Positions 1 through 7,278 of a stretch of 64,000 bases of DNA are shown here, one piece after another. Made by a program: the position numbers and the translations under genes. The DNA comes from JAQGMV01 sp035626595 (GTDB lineage Bacteria > Pseudomonadota > Gammaproteobacteria > Burkholderiales > SG8-41), in assembly GCA_035626595.1 (NCBI GenBank), contig DASPNJ010000114.1, forward strand, positions 15,237-79,236. The letters are read 5' to 3'. Below the pieces are notes generated by a model. The model worked only from the letters and a program-made list of their open reading frames with translations, was not told the DNA's origin and made no database searches. How positions within the stretch are numbered: position 1 is the stretch's first letter; each line of letters starts with the position of its first letter.

Positions 1-932
1 TCCCATTCCACGAGTCGATCCTGCAGCGTCGAGAGCGAGAACTTGCGCGCCACCACCGCCGCCGACCCGAGATACAGCGCCACGAGGAAACGCCACATCC
101 CGCCCATGTAGGACATCGGCTTGTCGATCAGCAACCGCTTCGGCGGCGGCCCCTGATGCGCCCGCACCAGCCCCAGCACGAGCCAGTAGTCCTGCGTGAG
201 CATGCAGCCCTTCGGAAAACCCGTGCTCCCCGACGTGTACTGAATACTCATCAGTGTGTCGGGCCCCACGTCATTCCCGCGCAGGCGGGAATCCAGGAAA
301 CCAGCTACTGGACCCCCGCCTACGCGGGGGTGACGAGTTGTGTCGTCCCCGCCGGGGTGACGAGTTGTGTCGTCCCCGCGGGGGTGACGCGTTGCGTCGT
401 CCTCGCAGGGGTGACGACCTACGCCGTCATCGCGAGGCTCCACCAATGTGGAGCCGTGGCGATCCCGTGGCGCACGGACAGCTTCAACGAAATCCTCTCC
501 GCGCCTGTGAACAATCACATTCGCGGGCTCGACGATCTGGTCTTTTGTCGCAATGGACTCGAACGCCGGCACGGCGGCTTCATCGATCACCAGCCAGCTC
601 GCATCGCTATCGCGCAAGACATACTCGAGGTCGGCGGATTTGTACCCCATGTTCACCGGCACCATCACGGCGCCAATCCGCGCAAGCGCAAGCCAGACGA
701 TCGGATACGCCGGCACTGCCGGCAGCATCACCGCCACGTGGGTCCCAAACGTGACGCCGCGCGCCCGCAACGCCTCGGCACAGCGGACCGTCAGCTCCGC
801 AAAGTCCGCGTGCGAGATCCGCGTGCCGTCGTCGATCGAAATCCACAGCGGCGCATCGCCGAACTTGCGCGCAGCGTCATCCACCAGCTCAGCCAGGCTC
901 TGGTAAGGAACAGTCCCGGGAAAATCGATCAT
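1..932 (-). CDS. AMP-binding acyl-CoA synthetase (N-terminal part, runs off the left edge)
   Basis: This reading frame begins at an ATG (930-932) and stays open for 310 codons to the window edge. It encodes the N-terminal part of an ANL-superfamily adenylating enzyme, expected to activate a carboxylic acid as acyl-AMP and then acyl-CoA. The family hallmark YTSGSTGFPKG (ATP-binding A3 loop) lies at about residues 232-242, and the preceding Rossmann-like region (IGAVMVPVN, about 86-94) is typical. Oddly, residues about 152-222 are encoded entirely by dispersed-repeat DNA inserted between the N-terminal subdomain and the A3 loop. I checked every codon through the insert and found no stop. Substrate is unknown. 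The family call is secure; whether the protein folds with the insert is not. Confidence 0.85.
   Translation of the reverse strand, partial: MIDFPGTVPYQSLAELVDDAARKFGDAPLWISIDDGTRISHADFAELTVRCAEALRARGVTFGTHVAVMLPAVPAYPIVWLALARIGAVMVPVNMGYKSADLEYVLRDSDASWLVIDEAAVPAFESIATKDQIVEPANVIVHRRGEDFVEAVRAPRDRHGSTLVEPRDDGVGRHPCEDDATRHPRGDDTTRHPGGDDTTRHPRVGGGPVAGFLDSRLRGNDVGPDTLMSIQYTSGSTGFPKGCMLTQDYWLVLGLVRAHQGPPPKRLLIDKPMSYMGGMWRFLVALYLGSAAVVARKFSLSTLQDRLVEW
267..479. repeat. Composite dispersed-repeat insertion inside a coding sequence
   Basis: About 213 bp that keeps the reading frame of the minus-strand acyl-CoA synthetase. It contains a copy of the repeat that otherwise sits between genes here (starting GTCATCGCGAGG and ending GTGGCGCACGG, 426-476). 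It also holds a run of 27-bp units and a GTCATTCCCGCG...GCGGGAATCC inverted repeat (270-293) resembling the dRS3-type repeats known from Neisseria and other Proteobacteria. The length is divisible by three. Confidence 0.8.
336..416. repeat. Three 27-bp tandem repeat units
   Basis: Three imperfect 27-bp units (336-362, 363-389, 390-416) and a partial unit before them. On the minus strand each codes for nine residues of the type TRHPxGDDT, so gain or loss of units would not shift the host gene's frame. Confidence 0.85.
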
Positions 933-1006
933 CTGCTGCCGTTATTCCCGCGCGCGCAGGCATCCAGAACTTCCCTGCCGTTCAGAACAAGCAGAGGCGG
1001 GGTCCA

Positions 1007-1432
1007 TCAGCCGAGCAGTTCCAGCCGGAGTCCGCTGAATCGTTCGAAGTCGCGATCGAAAGAACCGACGGTCGCGCCGTTTTCGATAGCGAGCGCAGCA
1101 ACATGTGCGTCAGTCGTGAGATTACCCGCAGTTCTCGCGCCAACGAGCAATCTTCCAAGGATAGCCAGATGGCGGTCGGAGGGATGAAGAACCATAGCGT
1201 GTTCGTGGGCTAACCAGGTTTGGACCACGGCTAGCGCATCCTCGACGCTGAGTGGATTGGGAAATATCCCGCGGCGAGTAGCCAATCTCATAAAGCCGAG
1301 GAGGCTGACCCATGCAAAACCGACCCCCTCGGGTCCATCGAAAGCCGCCTCTAACCATGTCCGAGCTTCATCGTGCTCGGCGGCAGCCTCGTTCGCTGCG
1401 TACAGCAAAACGTTAACGTCCGGCAGCTTCAC
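1007..1432 (-). CDS. vapC: PIN-domain toxin, VapC family
   Basis: A 141-residue PIN-domain ribonuclease, the expected toxin of a type II toxin-antitoxin pair. The N-terminal DVNVLLYA strand supplies the first metal-binding aspartate (D5). Later acidic residues lie in LTTDAHVA (D108) and FDRDFE (D126/D128). The acidic residue often found in the second PIN motif is not obvious in SLLGFMRLATR, as in some VapC subfamilies. The start is GTG, overlapping the antitoxin stop by four bases (GTGA), which indicates translational coupling. The target RNA cannot be predicted. Confidence 0.85.
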   Translation of the reverse strand: MKLPDVNVLLYAANEAAAEHDEARTWLEAAFDGPEGVGFAWVSLLGFMRLATRRGIFPNPLSVEDALAVVQTWLAHEHAMVLHPSDRHLAILGRLLVGARTAGNLTTDAHVAALAIENGATVGSFDRDFERFSGLRLELLG

Positions 1433-1701
1433 TTTTCGGCCGCGGCTCGTCGCCTCACCCGATCCACTGCCTCGGCGTCCTCTAACTCGCCAGCGAGAGA
1501 GAGTGCCTTCGTAAGGTCCACCAGCGGCCGGCCCATGTTGAAAGTCGGCTGCTTGAAGCGGTTCGCCGCTTTGCGCCGGGGACCGGATAAGCCCTCGCGT
1601 ATCGCGGCGTTCAGTACCTGCTTGAACGGCTCCCCACGCTCACGGACAGCTCTGCGTAGGAGTGCTTCAACATCGGGGTCGAGTGTGACGGTCGTTCTCA
1701 T
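1429..1701 (-). CDS. vapB: Ribbon-helix-helix antitoxin, VapB type
   Basis: A 90-residue protein beginning MRTTVTLDPDVEALLRRAV, the short beta strand plus helix of a ribbon-helix-helix DNA-binding domain. It is followed by a longer C-terminal tail presumed to wrap the toxin. It directly precedes and overlaps the PIN toxin gene. A perfect 14-bp inverted repeat lies immediately upstream of the ATG, as expected for autorepression by the toxin-antitoxin complex. Confidence 0.82.
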   Translation of the reverse strand: MRTTVTLDPDVEALLRRAVRERGEPFKQVLNAAIREGLSGPRRKAANRFKQPTFNMGRPLVDLTKALSLAGELEDAEAVDRVRRRAAAEK

Positions 1702-1702
1702 A

Positions 1703-1737
1703 GCATCATGACAGCAGAGTTGTTGCTGTCATGATGC
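1703..1737. promoter_or_regulatory. 14-bp perfect inverted repeat upstream of vapBC (candidate operator)
   Basis: GCATCATGACAGCA (1703-1716) and its exact reverse complement (1724-1737) are separated by 7 bp, ending two bases before the antitoxin start codon. The position fits an autoregulatory operator. As RNA it would also form a hairpin over the ribosome-binding region. Confidence 0.7.
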
Positions 1738-1863
1738 GCTTCTGCACTTTGATCGTCAAACCATGAGATTCGAAGCGCGGATTTTCGATTTTCATGGTGC
1801 CTCGCGTAGCCGGTCCGGCGCAGGCGTAGCATCCCGCGAAGACGTTGTCCTCCGGAGGCTCCT

Positions 1864-2844
1864 ATGCTGCCCGTGACGCACACGCTCCTCGCTCTCGCCG
1901 CCGCCCTCTTCACCACCGGAGCACTCGCGCAGGCCGATCCTGCGTATCCCGTCAAACCGATCCGCCTCATCGTGCCTTTCGCCGCCGGCGGCACCAACGA
2001 CACCAGCGGGCGGTTGGTCAGCCGCGAGCTCTCGAAAGCGCTCGGGCAATCCGTCATCGTGGAGAATCGTGGCGGCGCCGGCGGCCTTATCGGCACCGAG
2101 GCGGTGCTCAAGCTCCCCGCCGACGGCTACACGCTCCTGCTCGGCTCGATCAGCACGCTCGCCGTGCTGCCGACGGTCAATCCGAAGGCCGGTTACGAAC
2201 CGCTGCGCGACATCACACCCATCACGCAGATCGCGACGCTGCCGTACGTCGTCGCGGTGCATCCGTCGCTGCCGGTGAGCTCGCTGCCGCAGCTCGCGAA
2301 GCTCGCACGCGCGCAGCCGAAATCGATCAGCTTCGCCTCGCCGGGCTACGCCACCGGCGCGCACCTCACTTCCGAGTATCTCTCCAGCACGCTCGCGATC
2401 AAGCTCGTGCACGTGCCGTACAAAGGCGACGGACCCGGCGTGATCGACCTCGTGGCCGGCCACATTCCGATGGCCGTCTTCCCGCCGCTCGTCACCGTTC
2501 CGCACGTCAAGTCCGGCCGCCTGCGTGCGATCGCGGTCACCTCGAGCGAGCGCACTTCCGCGCTGCCGGAGACGAAGACCGTCGCTGAGTCCGGCTATCC
2601 CGGCTTCGAATCCTCATCGTGGCATGGCATCGCCGCGCGTGCGGGCACGCCCGAGGGCGTCGTGGCGCGGCTCCACAAGGAGATCGCGGCGATCCTCGCC
2701 CGCAGCCAGGACGTGCGCGGCACGATCGAAGCGAGCGGCGCGCGCATCGTCGGGAACACACCCGAAGAGTTCGCGGCCTACGTGCGGCAGGAGATCGCGA
2801 AGTGGAAGAAAGTGGTCGCCACCGCCGGCATCAGGATCAACTAG
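1864..2844 (+). CDS. Tripartite tricarboxylate transporter receptor (Bug/TctC family)
   Basis: A 326-residue periplasmic solute-binding protein of the Bug family, which hands a small, usually carboxylated, ligand to TctA/TctB-type membrane partners. A Sec signal peptide (about residues 1-22, ending GALAQA) precedes the hallmark YPVKPIRLIVPF start. AAGGTNDTSGR, ADGYTLLLG and HVPYKGDG mark the ligand-binding fold. A strong Shine-Dalgarno (GGAGG) stands just before the ATG. Its 3' end (YVRQEIAKWKKVVATAG) resembles a relic on the same strand at 16.5 kb. The ligand is unknown. It is the only plus-strand gene in its neighbourhood. Confidence 0.93.
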   Translation: MLPVTHTLLALAAALFTTGALAQADPAYPVKPIRLIVPFAAGGTNDTSGRLVSRELSKALGQSVIVENRGGAGGLIGTEAVLKLPADGYTLLLGSISTLAVLPTVNPKAGYEPLRDITPITQIATLPYVVAVHPSLPVSSLPQLAKLARAQPKSISFASPGYATGAHLTSEYLSSTLAIKLVHVPYKGDGPGVIDLVAGHIPMAVFPPLVTVPHVKSGRLRAIAVTSSERTSALPETKTVAESGYPGFESSSWHGIAARAGTPEGVVARLHKEIAAILARSQDVRGTIEASGARIVGNTPEEFAAYVRQEIAKWKKVVATAGIRIN

Positions 2845-2935
2845 CCGTCATTGCGAGGCCTCACCAATGTGAAGCCGTGGCAATCCCGTGGCGCACGGTA
2901 AGCCGTCATCCCGGCACAGGCCGGCACCCAGCTAA
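2845..2935. repeat. Dispersed repeat: family A copy plus a GTCATCCCGGCA-type repeat
   Basis: A GTCATTGCGAGG...GTGGCGCACGG copy (2847-2897) abuts a second short repeat (about 2905-2935). The second repeat supplies the last few codons and the stop codon of the minus-strand dehydrogenase. Confidence 0.75.
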
Positions 2936-3892
2936 CGCCTTCGGATTGACCACGCCGTACGGCGCGCCGCGCGCGTAAGCGAGCACGCGCTCGAACTGAT
3001 CCGAGAAATATCGCTCGAGCTGATCGCGCTCGACATAACCCAGGTGCGGCGTGCAGACGACGTTGTCGAGCGCGAGCAGCGGATGCTTCGCACCGAGCAC
3101 CGGCTCGTCCTCGTACACATCGACGGCGGCGGAGCCGGGACGGCCGGCGCGCAGCGCCGCCTCCAGCGCGCCGCTCTCGATCAGCTCCGCGCGGCTCGTG
3201 TTGACGAGCACCGCGGTCGGCTTCATGCGCGCGAGGTCGGCCGCGCTGACCATGCCGCGCGTCTCCGGCACGAGGCGCACGTGCAGCGACAGCACGTCGG
3301 CTTCGTCGAACAGCGCTTCTCGCGCGGGCGGCACGTCGTAGCCGTCGCGGCGCGCGTCTTCGCGCGCCTTCTCGCGCGACCATACCAGCACGCGCATGCC
3401 GAACGCCTTGCCGTAGCCGGCGACCTGCTTGCCGATCCGGCCGTAGCCGTACACGCCGAGTGTGCGCCCGCGTAACCCCGTGCCGATGCGCGTCTGCCAG
3501 CCGCCGCGTTTCAATTCCGCCATCTGCTGCGGGATGTGACGCATCGCCGCGATCACGAGACCCCAGGTGAGCTCGGCGGTGGCGTAGGAGGTGTGACGGT
3601 GCTCGGAGCACACGATGATCCCGCGCTCGGTGCACGCGGCGACGTCGATGTGCGGCCACGGGCCGTTCAGCGTGATCATCTTGAGCCGCGGCAGCCGCTC
3701 GACGAGCGCGCGCGTCACGCGCGTGCGCTCGCGCAGCAGCACGAGCGCTTCGGTGTCTTCGAGGAGCGCCGCGAGCGCATCGGGATCGCGCACGCACTCC
3801 GTGCTCACGCGCACGCTGTGATCCTCGAGCTTGCGGAAGCACTCGAACGTACGAACCGCGTCGGCGTAATCGTCGAGAATCGTGACGTTCAA
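2906..3892 (-). CDS. D-2-hydroxyacid dehydrogenase family protein
   Basis: A 328-residue NAD(P)-dependent D-isomer 2-hydroxyacid dehydrogenase. The nucleotide-binding motif VYGYGRIGKQVAGYGKAFG lies near the middle. The catalytic Arg region is VNTSRAELI, the acidic loop is VDVYEDEPV, and the catalytic His sits in CTPHLGY. Such enzymes interconvert 2-oxo and 2-hydroxy acids; the substrate cannot be read from sequence. The C-terminal CRPVPG and stop codon come from an inserted repeat, so the ancestral tail was probably different. It ends a minus-strand run of Bug and UGSC genes and lies 7 bp downstream of a Bug gene. Confidence 0.88.
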   Translation of the reverse strand: MNVTILDDYADAVRTFECFRKLEDHSVRVSTECVRDPDALAALLEDTEALVLLRERTRVTRALVERLPRLKMITLNGPWPHIDVAACTERGIIVCSEHRHTSYATAELTWGLVIAAMRHIPQQMAELKRGGWQTRIGTGLRGRTLGVYGYGRIGKQVAGYGKAFGMRVLVWSREKAREDARRDGYDVPPAREALFDEADVLSLHVRLVPETRGMVSAADLARMKPTAVLVNTSRAELIESGALEAALRAGRPGSAAVDVYEDEPVLGAKHPLLALDNVVCTPHLGYVERDQLERYFSDQFERVLAYARGAPYGVVNPKALAGCRPVPG

Positions 3893-3899
3893 CGCGCGC

Positions 3900-4862
3900 T
3901 CACTGATTCGTGATGCCCGCGGCCTTGACGACGCGCGCCCAGAGCTGAGACTCCTCGCGGATGTACTTGCCGAACTCCGTGCGCCCGAGCAGCAGCGGCT
4001 CCGCGCCGCTTTTCTGGAGATACGCCTGGAACTCGGGCGACTTCACGACCACCGCCGCCGCGTCGTGGAGCCGGCGCACGATCGCTTCCGGCGTTTTCGC
4101 TGGAACGAGGATGCCGTTCCACGCCGTCACTTCGAAATTAGGAAGCCCGGCTTCGGCGGCCGTCGGCACCTGCGGCATCACGCTAGAGCGCTTCTTCGAT
4201 GCGACCGCGAGCGCGCGGATCTTGCCGGCGCGGATGTTCGGCGCGAGGCTGGGAAAGCCCGCGCAGTACATCTGCACGCGCCCCGCCATGAGGTCGATCT
4301 GCGCCGGCGCGCCGCCGCGAAACGGCACGTGCACGATGTCGATGCCGGTCAGGTGCTTGAGCAGCTCGAGGCAGAGGTGCGGCGTGCCGCCCTGGCCCGA
4401 GGACGCGAAGTGCAGCTTGCCCGGCTGCGACTTCGCGAGCGCGATCAGCTCGCGCAGCGTCTTCGCCTGCACCGACGGATGCACGACCACCGCGAACGGC
4501 ACTTCGGAAAAGAGCGCCACGGGAATGAAATCGCGCTGCACGTCGTACTGCACGCGCATCACGTGCGGACTGATCGCGAGCGGACCGTTGGTGCCGGCGA
4601 GCAGCGTGTAGCCGTCCGGCGCCGCGTTCGCCACGATCGCCGCGCCGATGGCGCCGCCCGCGCCGGGACGGTTGTCCACGACGATCGTGCCGCCGAGCGC
4701 ATCCGCGAGCCGCGTCGCGAACGCGCGGATCACGATGTCGGTCGCGCCGCCGGCGGCCTGGCCGACGATGAGGCGAATCGGGCGGTTGGGGTAGGGCGCT
4801 TCGCCCGCGGCGGCGGGGTAGGAGAGCATTGCCGCAATCGCGATGACCAGCGTTGCTGTCAT
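3900..4862 (-). CDS. Bug/TctC-family receptor
   Basis: A 320-residue receptor. I chose the ATG at 4860-4862 because it opens a clean signal peptide (MTATLVIAIAAML...AAAGEA) directly before YPNRPIRLIV. The open frame extends another 97 codons upstream, but that stretch is mostly repeat DNA and the end of other sequence. Ligand-site segments are AAGGATDIV, APDGYTLLAG and HVPFRGGAP. It lies between another Bug gene and a hydroxyacid dehydrogenase on the same strand and is probably co-transcribed with the latter. Confidence 0.92.
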   Translation of the reverse strand: MTATLVIAIAAMLSYPAAAGEAPYPNRPIRLIVGQAAGGATDIVIRAFATRLADALGGTIVVDNRPGAGGAIGAAIVANAAPDGYTLLAGTNGPLAISPHVMRVQYDVQRDFIPVALFSEVPFAVVVHPSVQAKTLRELIALAKSQPGKLHFASSGQGGTPHLCLELLKHLTGIDIVHVPFRGGAPAQIDLMAGRVQMYCAGFPSLAPNIRAGKIRALAVASKKRSSVMPQVPTAAEAGLPNFEVTAWNGILVPAKTPEAIVRRLHDAAAVVVKSPEFQAYLQKSGAEPLLLGRTEFGKYIREESQLWARVVKAAGITNQ

Positions 4863-4883
4863 GGCGCCGAAGAAACGGCGCCT

Positions 4884-5012
4884 GCTGTCATCGCGAGGCG
4901 CCCGCAGGGGCGCCGTGGCGATCTCGTGGCGCACGTCAACAACGGCGTCATCGGACGTTCCGGGATTGCCACGTCCCCGCGTTGACGGCTCCTCGCAATG
5001 ACGAGTGATGGA
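4884..5012. repeat. Two family A repeats in opposite orientations
   Basis: One copy (GTCATCGCGAGG...GTGGCGCACG) is followed by an inverted copy ending CTCCTCGCAATGACG. The pair fills the gap between two Bug genes and could form a long hairpin in the transcript. Confidence 0.75.
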
Positions 5013-5020
5013 CGTCGCGC

Positions 5021-6001
5021 TCATTTCTTCGCCAGCCCGAGCTCTTGAAGGCCCGCGCGCATCACCTTGTACTGCTTGTCGAGCGCAGCCTTGCACGCGT
5101 CCGGCCCGCCGGAGCGGTCGGCCCACGCGCGCTTCGCCAGCATGTCCTTCCACTCCGCCGTGCGCGTGAGCTCGCGGAAGCGCGACTCCCAGTAGGCGAT
5201 CTGCGGCGCGCCCATCCCTTTCGGCCCCGCCATCGCGCGGAACGCTTCAAGCTCGACATCGATGCCGAGCTCGTCCCATGTCGGCACATTCGCGAATGGC
5301 CCCGGCAGCCGCTTCGGCGCGGCGATCGCGAGCACGCGCAGCTTCCCTTCCTGCATCGGGCCGAGAAAGCTCCCGTGCGGATTCGCGATCACATCGACGT
5401 GTCCGCCATACACCGCTGCGACGCCCTGACCGAATCCGGGGAAGACGACAGCCTTGAGCGCCTTGGCCGAGCCGCCCGCTTCCTTGGTCGCGAGCGCGAG
5501 CTGGATGTGACCCGAGCCGCCGAACGCGGTGCCGATCGCGGCGCTCACCGAGCTCGCGTCCTTCTTCAGACGCGCGAGCAGGTCTTTTGCGTCGCGGATC
5601 GGCGAGTCCGCGCGCACGCCCACCGCGGTGTATTCGCTCAGCATCTGCGCGACGCAGGTCACGTCGCGGTACGAAAGCTGGCTGCGCCCCGTGATCTCGT
5701 TGGTGATGATGTTGCCGATGATGAGCGAGAGGTGATATCCGTCGCCCGGCTGCTGGTTGAGATAGGTCCACGCAATGCCGCCGCCCGCGCCGGGTTTGTT
5801 GACGACAGTGGTGGTCGCCTCGATGAGCTTGTTGTCGTGGAGCATCTTGTCGATCGTGCGCAGCACGCGGTCCGACGCCGACCCTGCGGCCGAGCCGGAA
5901 ATGAATTCGACGTGCTTGGTGGGTTTCCACTGCTGCGCGGATGCGGGCGCGGCCGCGAGCGCCGCGGCGAGCACGAATGCGGCCAATGGGAAGTGCTTCA
6001 T
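5021..6001 (-). CDS. Bug/TctC-family receptor (divergent)
   Basis: A 326-residue receptor beginning MKHFPLAAFVLAAAL, with a signal peptide ending ASAQQ and a GAGGAG ribosome-binding site. It is more divergent than its neighbours: the usual RPIRLIVPF start reads KHVEFISGSAAGSASDR. Two cysteines (DVTCVAQ and DACKAAL) are unusual for the family and could form a disulfide in the periplasm. PGAGGGIAWTYLN and PGDGYHLSLI keep the fold signature. It follows the carboxymuconolactone-decarboxylase-like gene, separated from it by a tandem repeat. Confidence 0.85.
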   Translation of the reverse strand: MKHFPLAAFVLAAALAAAPASAQQWKPTKHVEFISGSAAGSASDRVLRTIDKMLHDNKLIEATTTVVNKPGAGGGIAWTYLNQQPGDGYHLSLIIGNIITNEITGRSQLSYRDVTCVAQMLSEYTAVGVRADSPIRDAKDLLARLKKDASSVSAAIGTAFGGSGHIQLALATKEAGGSAKALKAVVFPGFGQGVAAVYGGHVDVIANPHGSFLGPMQEGKLRVLAIAAPKRLPGPFANVPTWDELGIDVELEAFRAMAGPKGMGAPQIAYWESRFRELTRTAEWKDMLAKRAWADRSGGPDACKAALDKQYKVMRAGLQELGLAKK

Positions 6002-6028
6002 GGGATATCTCCTCGGTTTTTGATCTGT

Positions 6029-6162
6029 GTCATCGCGAGGCGCCGCCAATGCGGCACCGTTGTATTGGTCATCGCGAGGCGCCGCCAATGCGGAACCCTT
6101 GTATTTGTCATCGCGAGGCGCCCGCGGTGCGGCGCCGTGGCGATCCCGTTGCGAACGCAAGC
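6029..6162. repeat. Tandem 39-bp units of family A repeat
   Basis: GTCATCGCGAGG recurs at 6029, 6068 and 6107, giving two 39-bp truncated units and one near-full copy ending at the stop codon of the next gene. It lies between two minus-strand genes. Confidence 0.85.
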
Positions 6163-6723
6163 CTAACCGCGTCTCGACAGCGGCGGCTTCACGCCCTGCG
6201 GCAGCGGCATCTGGTGCGCGAGGAGCGTCATCGCGACCATGCCGTAATAACCGATGAGCGCGGTCAGCTCGACCACGCCCGGCACGCCGAAAAGGTTTTT
6301 CGCGCGCTCGTACGTCGCATCGCCGATCGCGTGATTGCGGAAGAGCTCCGTGCAGTAGTCGTAGAGCGCCTCCTCGTCTTCCTTCTCGAAGGCAGGGCGC
6401 TGGTTCGCCGCAAGCGCATCGATCGCGGACTGCGCGAGCCCGCCTTCGAGCGCGTGCTTCGCGTGCGCCTGGAACACGTAATCGCAATCCCATTCGCGCG
6501 CGGTGATGAGGATCGCGAGCTCGCTCAGCCGCAGCGGGAACGTGCTCTTCAGCCGCAGGATTTCACCCAGCGGGTGCCAGAGCTCGGTGACCTCGGGGCA
6601 GTGGAGCGCGAAGCGATACGGTCCGGGGATCCGGCCGCCGCGGCGGCCGAGGATCCCGTCTACGACGCGGCGTTGCTCCGCGGTGAGCGTGCTGTCGGTG
6701 TCGATGAGGGGAATGCGTGGCAT
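6163..6723 (-). CDS. Carboxymuconolactone decarboxylase / AhpD-fold protein
   Basis: A 186-residue all-helical protein. The segment SELAILITAREWDCDYVFQA followed by H and K residues is the CMD-family core, where the E-W-(D/H)-x-x-(Y/F)-x-x-H arrangement surrounds the active site. Members include gamma-carboxymuconolactone decarboxylases and AhpD-type peroxidase partners. Only one cysteine of the AhpD CxxC pair is present, so a decarboxylase or other non-peroxidase role is more likely. It lies 39 bp downstream of the UGSC gene, on the same strand, suggesting one operon with the selenoprotein module. Confidence 0.82.
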   Translation of the reverse strand: MPRIPLIDTDSTLTAEQRRVVDGILGRRGGRIPGPYRFALHCPEVTELWHPLGEILRLKSTFPLRLSELAILITAREWDCDYVFQAHAKHALEGGLAQSAIDALAANQRPAFEKEDEEALYDYCTELFRNHAIGDATYERAKNLFGVPGVVELTALIGYYGMVAMTLLAHQMPLPQGVKPPLSRRG

Positions 6724-6762
6724 GAGCGATCCTGTTCTGGTTTGAGTTTGAGATGAGAGAAG

Positions 6763-7278
6763 TTACGGGTTGAGCAGCCCGGCGATCTTCTGTGCCGCCG
6801 TCCCGGCATTCGCGCGGTCGCTGTCCGCGTCCACCGGCTGCGGGTACGCGTAGATGCGGAGGTCTTCCGCGCCGAGCGTGCGTGCAAGCGTCCGCGCCGC
6901 TTTGTCGAACGCATCGTGCACGAACACGATGGTGGGATGACCGCTGGCGGCCAGTGCGATTCCGTCGCGCACGGCGGCGGAGGTGCACGAGCCTCAGGCG
7001 CCGACCCCCACGAGCGCGTAGTCGGTCTCGGTGGCGAGCCGCTCGATATCCGCGAGCGGCGCCGTCACCGAGTGCGCGGGCTTGTAGAGGCGCGCGACGT
7101 GAGCCGGCGCGTGCCGCGTCTCGACCGCCTTCTCGAATGCGTCCCAGAACGCAACCGCCGACACGTGCTGGTTGAAAACGAAGCCGACCTTGCGTCCGGC
7201 GAGCACTTCGAGCGTGCGCGCGGTGCCGGCGCGGGCCTTCTGCACATCACCGACGGGATCGAAGAATTCGATGCTCAT
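6763..7278 (-). CDS. UGSC-family (seleno)protein with in-frame TGA (Sec95)
   Basis: Read straight through one TGA (complement of 6994-6996), this is a 171-residue protein starting MSIEFFDPVGDVQKAR with an AAGGAAA ribosome-binding site. The TGA falls at residue 95 in the sequence GVGA-U-GSC-TSAAV. U-G-S-C is the defining redox-like motif of the UGSC selenoprotein family described from marine metagenomes. Reading frame and similarity to the second copy (10632-11159) continue on both sides, which argues against a stop codon. The biochemical role is not established. The ATG overlaps the partner gene's stop (ATGA), so the two are coupled. SelA/SelB/SelC functions would have to be encoded outside this window. 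Ordinary ORF finders split this gene in two. Confidence 0.85.
6965..6996 (-). promoter_or_regulatory. Candidate SECIS-like hairpin after the UGSC TGA
   Basis: Three bases after the TGA, TCGTGCAC (6983-6990) can pair with GTGCGCGA (6965-6972), one G-U pair included, around a 10-nt loop. Bacterial SECIS hairpins sit immediately downstream of the UGA. The loop lacks an obvious GU at its tip, so the match to the E. coli consensus is only partial. Confidence 0.45.

Noticed and set aside
156..1187. Long plus-strand open frame of 343 codons
   Set aside because: It is antisense to the acyl-CoA synthetase and repeat DNA, has arginine-rich random composition and no recognisable motif.
6994..6996. TGA in the UGSC gene read as a real stop or a frameshift pseudogene
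   Set aside because: The same interruption at the same motif occurs in the second copy, with conserved order on both sides and the known UGSC family motif.
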